A DNA stretch of 6,287 nt from an uncultured Pseudorhodobacter sp. (GTDB lineage Bacteria > Pseudomonadota > Alphaproteobacteria > Rhodobacterales > Rhodobacteraceae): the NCBI GenBank assembly GCA_945957495.1, contig CAMFLG010000200.1, positions 1 to 6,287 on the forward strand, in the 5' to 3' direction. Below, piece after piece: positions 5,002 to 6,287 of this stretch. Position numbers and translations under genes: made by a program. Every line of letters begins with the position of its first letter. The first letter of the stretch is position 1. A model generated the notes under the pieces. That model ran no database searches and had not been told where the DNA came from. It saw only the letters and a program-made list of their open reading frames with translations.

Positions 5002-5038
5002 GGTTTGCGTTCAATCTGGTTCAGATTGAACGCAAACC
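5002..5038. promoter_or_regulatory. Perfect 17-bp inverted repeat (37 bp) upstream of the deaminase gene, probable operator
   Basis: The arm GGTTTGCGTTCAATCTG (5002-5018) is followed by GTT and then its exact reverse complement (5022-5038), with no mismatch. The arms are about 47 percent GC in a much GC-richer region, and no T tract follows on either strand, so an operator is more likely than a terminator. It ends 40 bp before the deaminase ATG. A possible TTCAGA / TAGCAT promoter (5020-5025 and 5043-5048, spacer 17) would have its -35 inside the repeat, consistent with repression by a dimeric or tetrameric regulator. No regulator gene is adjacent. As RNA it would form a very stable hairpin, so attenuation is an alternative. 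Confidence 0.6.
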
Positions 5039-5078
5039 GCTGTAGCATCCGGCAGATCATTGCCGGAAAGGAACGCCG

Positions 5079-5579
5079 ATGCCAACCAGACCAGAGATTG
5101 ACCGCCTTGATCTGCCTGCCCTGATGCGCCGGGTCATCGCCTTGGCGGTATCAGCACGGGCCAAGGGCAACCATCCCTTCGGCGCGCTGCTGTGTGATCT
5201 GAACGGAACCATTGTGCTAGAGGCGGAAAACTCTGTCGGGGCCGACGGCGACGTGACCAGCCACGCCGAGCAGAACCTGATGAGTGCGGCCTCGCGCCGG
5301 TTTTCGGCGGAAGAACTGGCGCGGATGGTGATGGTCACAAGCACCGAGCCTTGTGCCATGTGCGCGGGGGCCACGTTCTGGACCGGGGTGCGGGCGGTGG
5401 TTTACGGTCTGCCCGAAGATGCGTTGGGCGCGATGTGCCGCAGCGCTGACAATCCGTCCCCGCCGGTGCTGAACCTGCCCTGCACGGCGGTTTTCGCCAC
5501 CTGCCCGGGGCATCCGACCATCGTGATCGGCCCGGTGCTGGAGGACGAGGCGCGCGTGCCGCACGCCGGGTTCTGGTGA
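5079..5579 (+). CDS. Nucleoside/purine deaminase (cytidine deaminase-like fold)
   Basis: A 166-residue cytoplasmic zinc hydrolase of the CDA/TadA superfamily. The active-site motifs are complete: HAE at residues 62-64 (zinc ligand His62, proton-shuttling Glu64) and PCAMC at 91-95 (zinc ligands Cys92 and Cys95). GNHPFGALL (30-38) and EAENSV (48-53) form the base-binding region as in guanine deaminase and related nucleoside deaminases. The long C-terminal part after VRAVVYGLPEDA (about 104-115) differs from tRNA-specific TadA, and the protein is longer than TadA. I therefore prefer a free-base or nucleoside deaminase; guanine deaminase is one possibility, but the substrate cannot be read from sequence. 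An AAGGA ribosome site (5068-5072) lies six bases before the ATG. The gene is preceded by a long palindrome and runs convergently into the methyltransferase pseudogene, with only four bases between their stop codons. Confidence 0.88.
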   Translation: MPTRPEIDRLDLPALMRRVIALAVSARAKGNHPFGALLCDLNGTIVLEAENSVGADGDVTSHAEQNLMSAASRRFSAEELARMVMVTSTEPCAMCAGATFWTGVRAVVYGLPEDALGAMCRSADNPSPPVLNLPCTAVFATCPGHPTIVIGPVLEDEARVPHAGFW

Positions 5580-5583
5580 CGGA

Positions 5584-6287
5584 TCAGCGTTTTTGAATGA
5601 CGGCCACCTGATCCTTGCGCGTCTTGTCAAAGCCGACCTGAAACAGAAAACAGCCGGAAATCTGCGGCGCAAGCGCGTTGAAGGCGGCTTGGGTCGCAGC
5701 ATCGTTGTGCTTGAATTTCCGGGTTTCGGAAAAGCTGCGGAACAACTCTGCGGTCTTGGTGATGCCCGGCTTTTCGTAAACCTCGGGCTGCCAGCGCAGG
5801 TCTTCGATGATTTAAAGGCCACCCGGTTTCAACAGCGCGAACATTTCCACAAAGCCGTTCTGCTGATGGTGGCTGGCGTCATCAATGATGATGTCAAACT
5901 GGGGCATGTCGGCGCGGGCGGCGGCGATATTCTCGCGCGCATCCATGTCGCAGCGGTGAAAGGCAAAGCGGTCATGCCGGAACCACGAGAAATCCGACAC
6001 ATCCAGACCGTGAATCTTTGCCACCGGGAAAAAGTCGAGCCACATGCGGATCGAGCGCAGGTCATCGGTTTTGCGGTGTGCCGAGATGCCATGCTCTGGC
6101 CCGCCAATGAACAGGCCCATTTCCAGAAAGGTGATGGGCTGGTTGCGATAGGGATGAAACAGCATGTGGTAAAGTTCGGTATAGCGATGCTTGGTTGATC
6201 CATTGTCCGACCCGAACCGATCGGCAAGATCGGTCAGGTTGGGTGCAGCCGCGCCCGCCAAGGCCTTGCCCGCGCTGCGTGTTGCCG
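5584..6287 (-). pseudogene. Class I SAM-dependent methyltransferase, interrupted by an in-frame TAA; 5' end outside the window
   Basis: The frame is open from the right edge down to a TAA at 5812-5814, then continues without a frameshift for 75 codons to a TGA at 5584-5586. The visible part contains LTDLADRFGSD...KHRYTELYHMLF, a SAM-binding motif I FLEMGLFIGG (about 6100-6129), an acidic strand-2 end GLDVSD (about 5992-6009), FDIIIDDASHH (about 5866-5898) and LLKPGGL. The next expected residue, Tyr in the GGLYIIEDL motif, is the TAA; downstream the frame reads IIEDLRWQP and runs to a normal C-terminus. This order resembles sugar/macrolide O-methyltransferases of the MycE/TylF/CmcI sort, but the substrate is unknown. 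One TAC/TAT-to-TAA substitution explains everything. The truncated product would lose the last strands of the fold and is probably inactive, unless the stop is a sequencing error. A TTG at 6261 could serve as a start, but the frame continues upstream (RSAGKALAG), so the true start is probably beyond the window. Confidence 0.8.

Noticed and set aside
5002..5038. Reading the long palindrome as a classical intrinsic terminator
   Set aside because: The stem is not GC-rich, no T tract follows on either strand, and it sits next to the downstream gene's start rather than just after a stop.
5593..6198. Long plus-strand open frame of 201 codons
   Set aside because: It lies entirely antisense to the methyltransferase, whose motifs are unmistakable; its translation resembles no protein family and has no ribosome site.

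Overview
The window is a high-GC chromosomal segment from an alphaproteobacterium, most likely family Rhodobacteraceae (Rhodobacter, Gemmobacter, Tabrizicola or a relative). The pointers are the methylmalonyl-CoA epimerase / DUF1467 gene pair, the DUF6455 and EI24 families, an FnrL-like box, a CtrA-like box, and a GAGTATTTGGGCCAA tail downstream of a gene that I recall as common in that family. No rRNA, tRNA, CRISPR array, transposase or phage gene was found. Family assignments rest on recognising protein motifs by eye; no database search was run.

Layout. A receiver-domain response regulator (28-762, minus) lies divergent from a two-gene operon of methylmalonyl-CoA epimerase and a small DUF1467 membrane protein (948-1624, plus; ATGA overlap). 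A CtrA-type box (815-830) lies on the regulator side of the divergent gap. Converging on that operon is a second overlapping pair on the minus strand, a YdjA-like nitroreductase followed by an EI24/CysZ-like membrane protein (3003 down to 1706). A DUF167/YggU protein (3111-3365, plus) diverges from the nitroreductase. It is followed by a gene-free stretch (3366-3529) packed with small hairpins, which looks like a dispersed intergenic repeat.

Next come an unidentified 82-residue protein (3530-3778, minus) and, divergent from it, a lipoprotein-type M48 metalloprotease (3866-4600, plus). A near-perfect FNR-type box (4616-4629) precedes a four-cysteine DUF6455 protein (4687-4938, plus). A perfect 17-bp inverted repeat with a 3-bp spacer (5002-5038) sits just upstream of a zinc-dependent nucleoside deaminase (5079-5579, plus). 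The window closes with a methyltransferase gene (minus, running off the right edge). It is interrupted by a single in-frame TAA exactly where a conserved Tyr is expected, and the reading frame continues intact for 75 more codons to a proper stop.

Most genes are single-copy housekeeping or accessory functions: propionyl-/methylmalonyl-CoA metabolism, FMN redox chemistry, envelope proteolysis and purine salvage. I see no one multi-gene system linking them. The notable signals are regulatory or structural: the CtrA box, the FNR box, the long palindrome, the hairpin-rich repeat, and the nonsense-interrupted methyltransferase.
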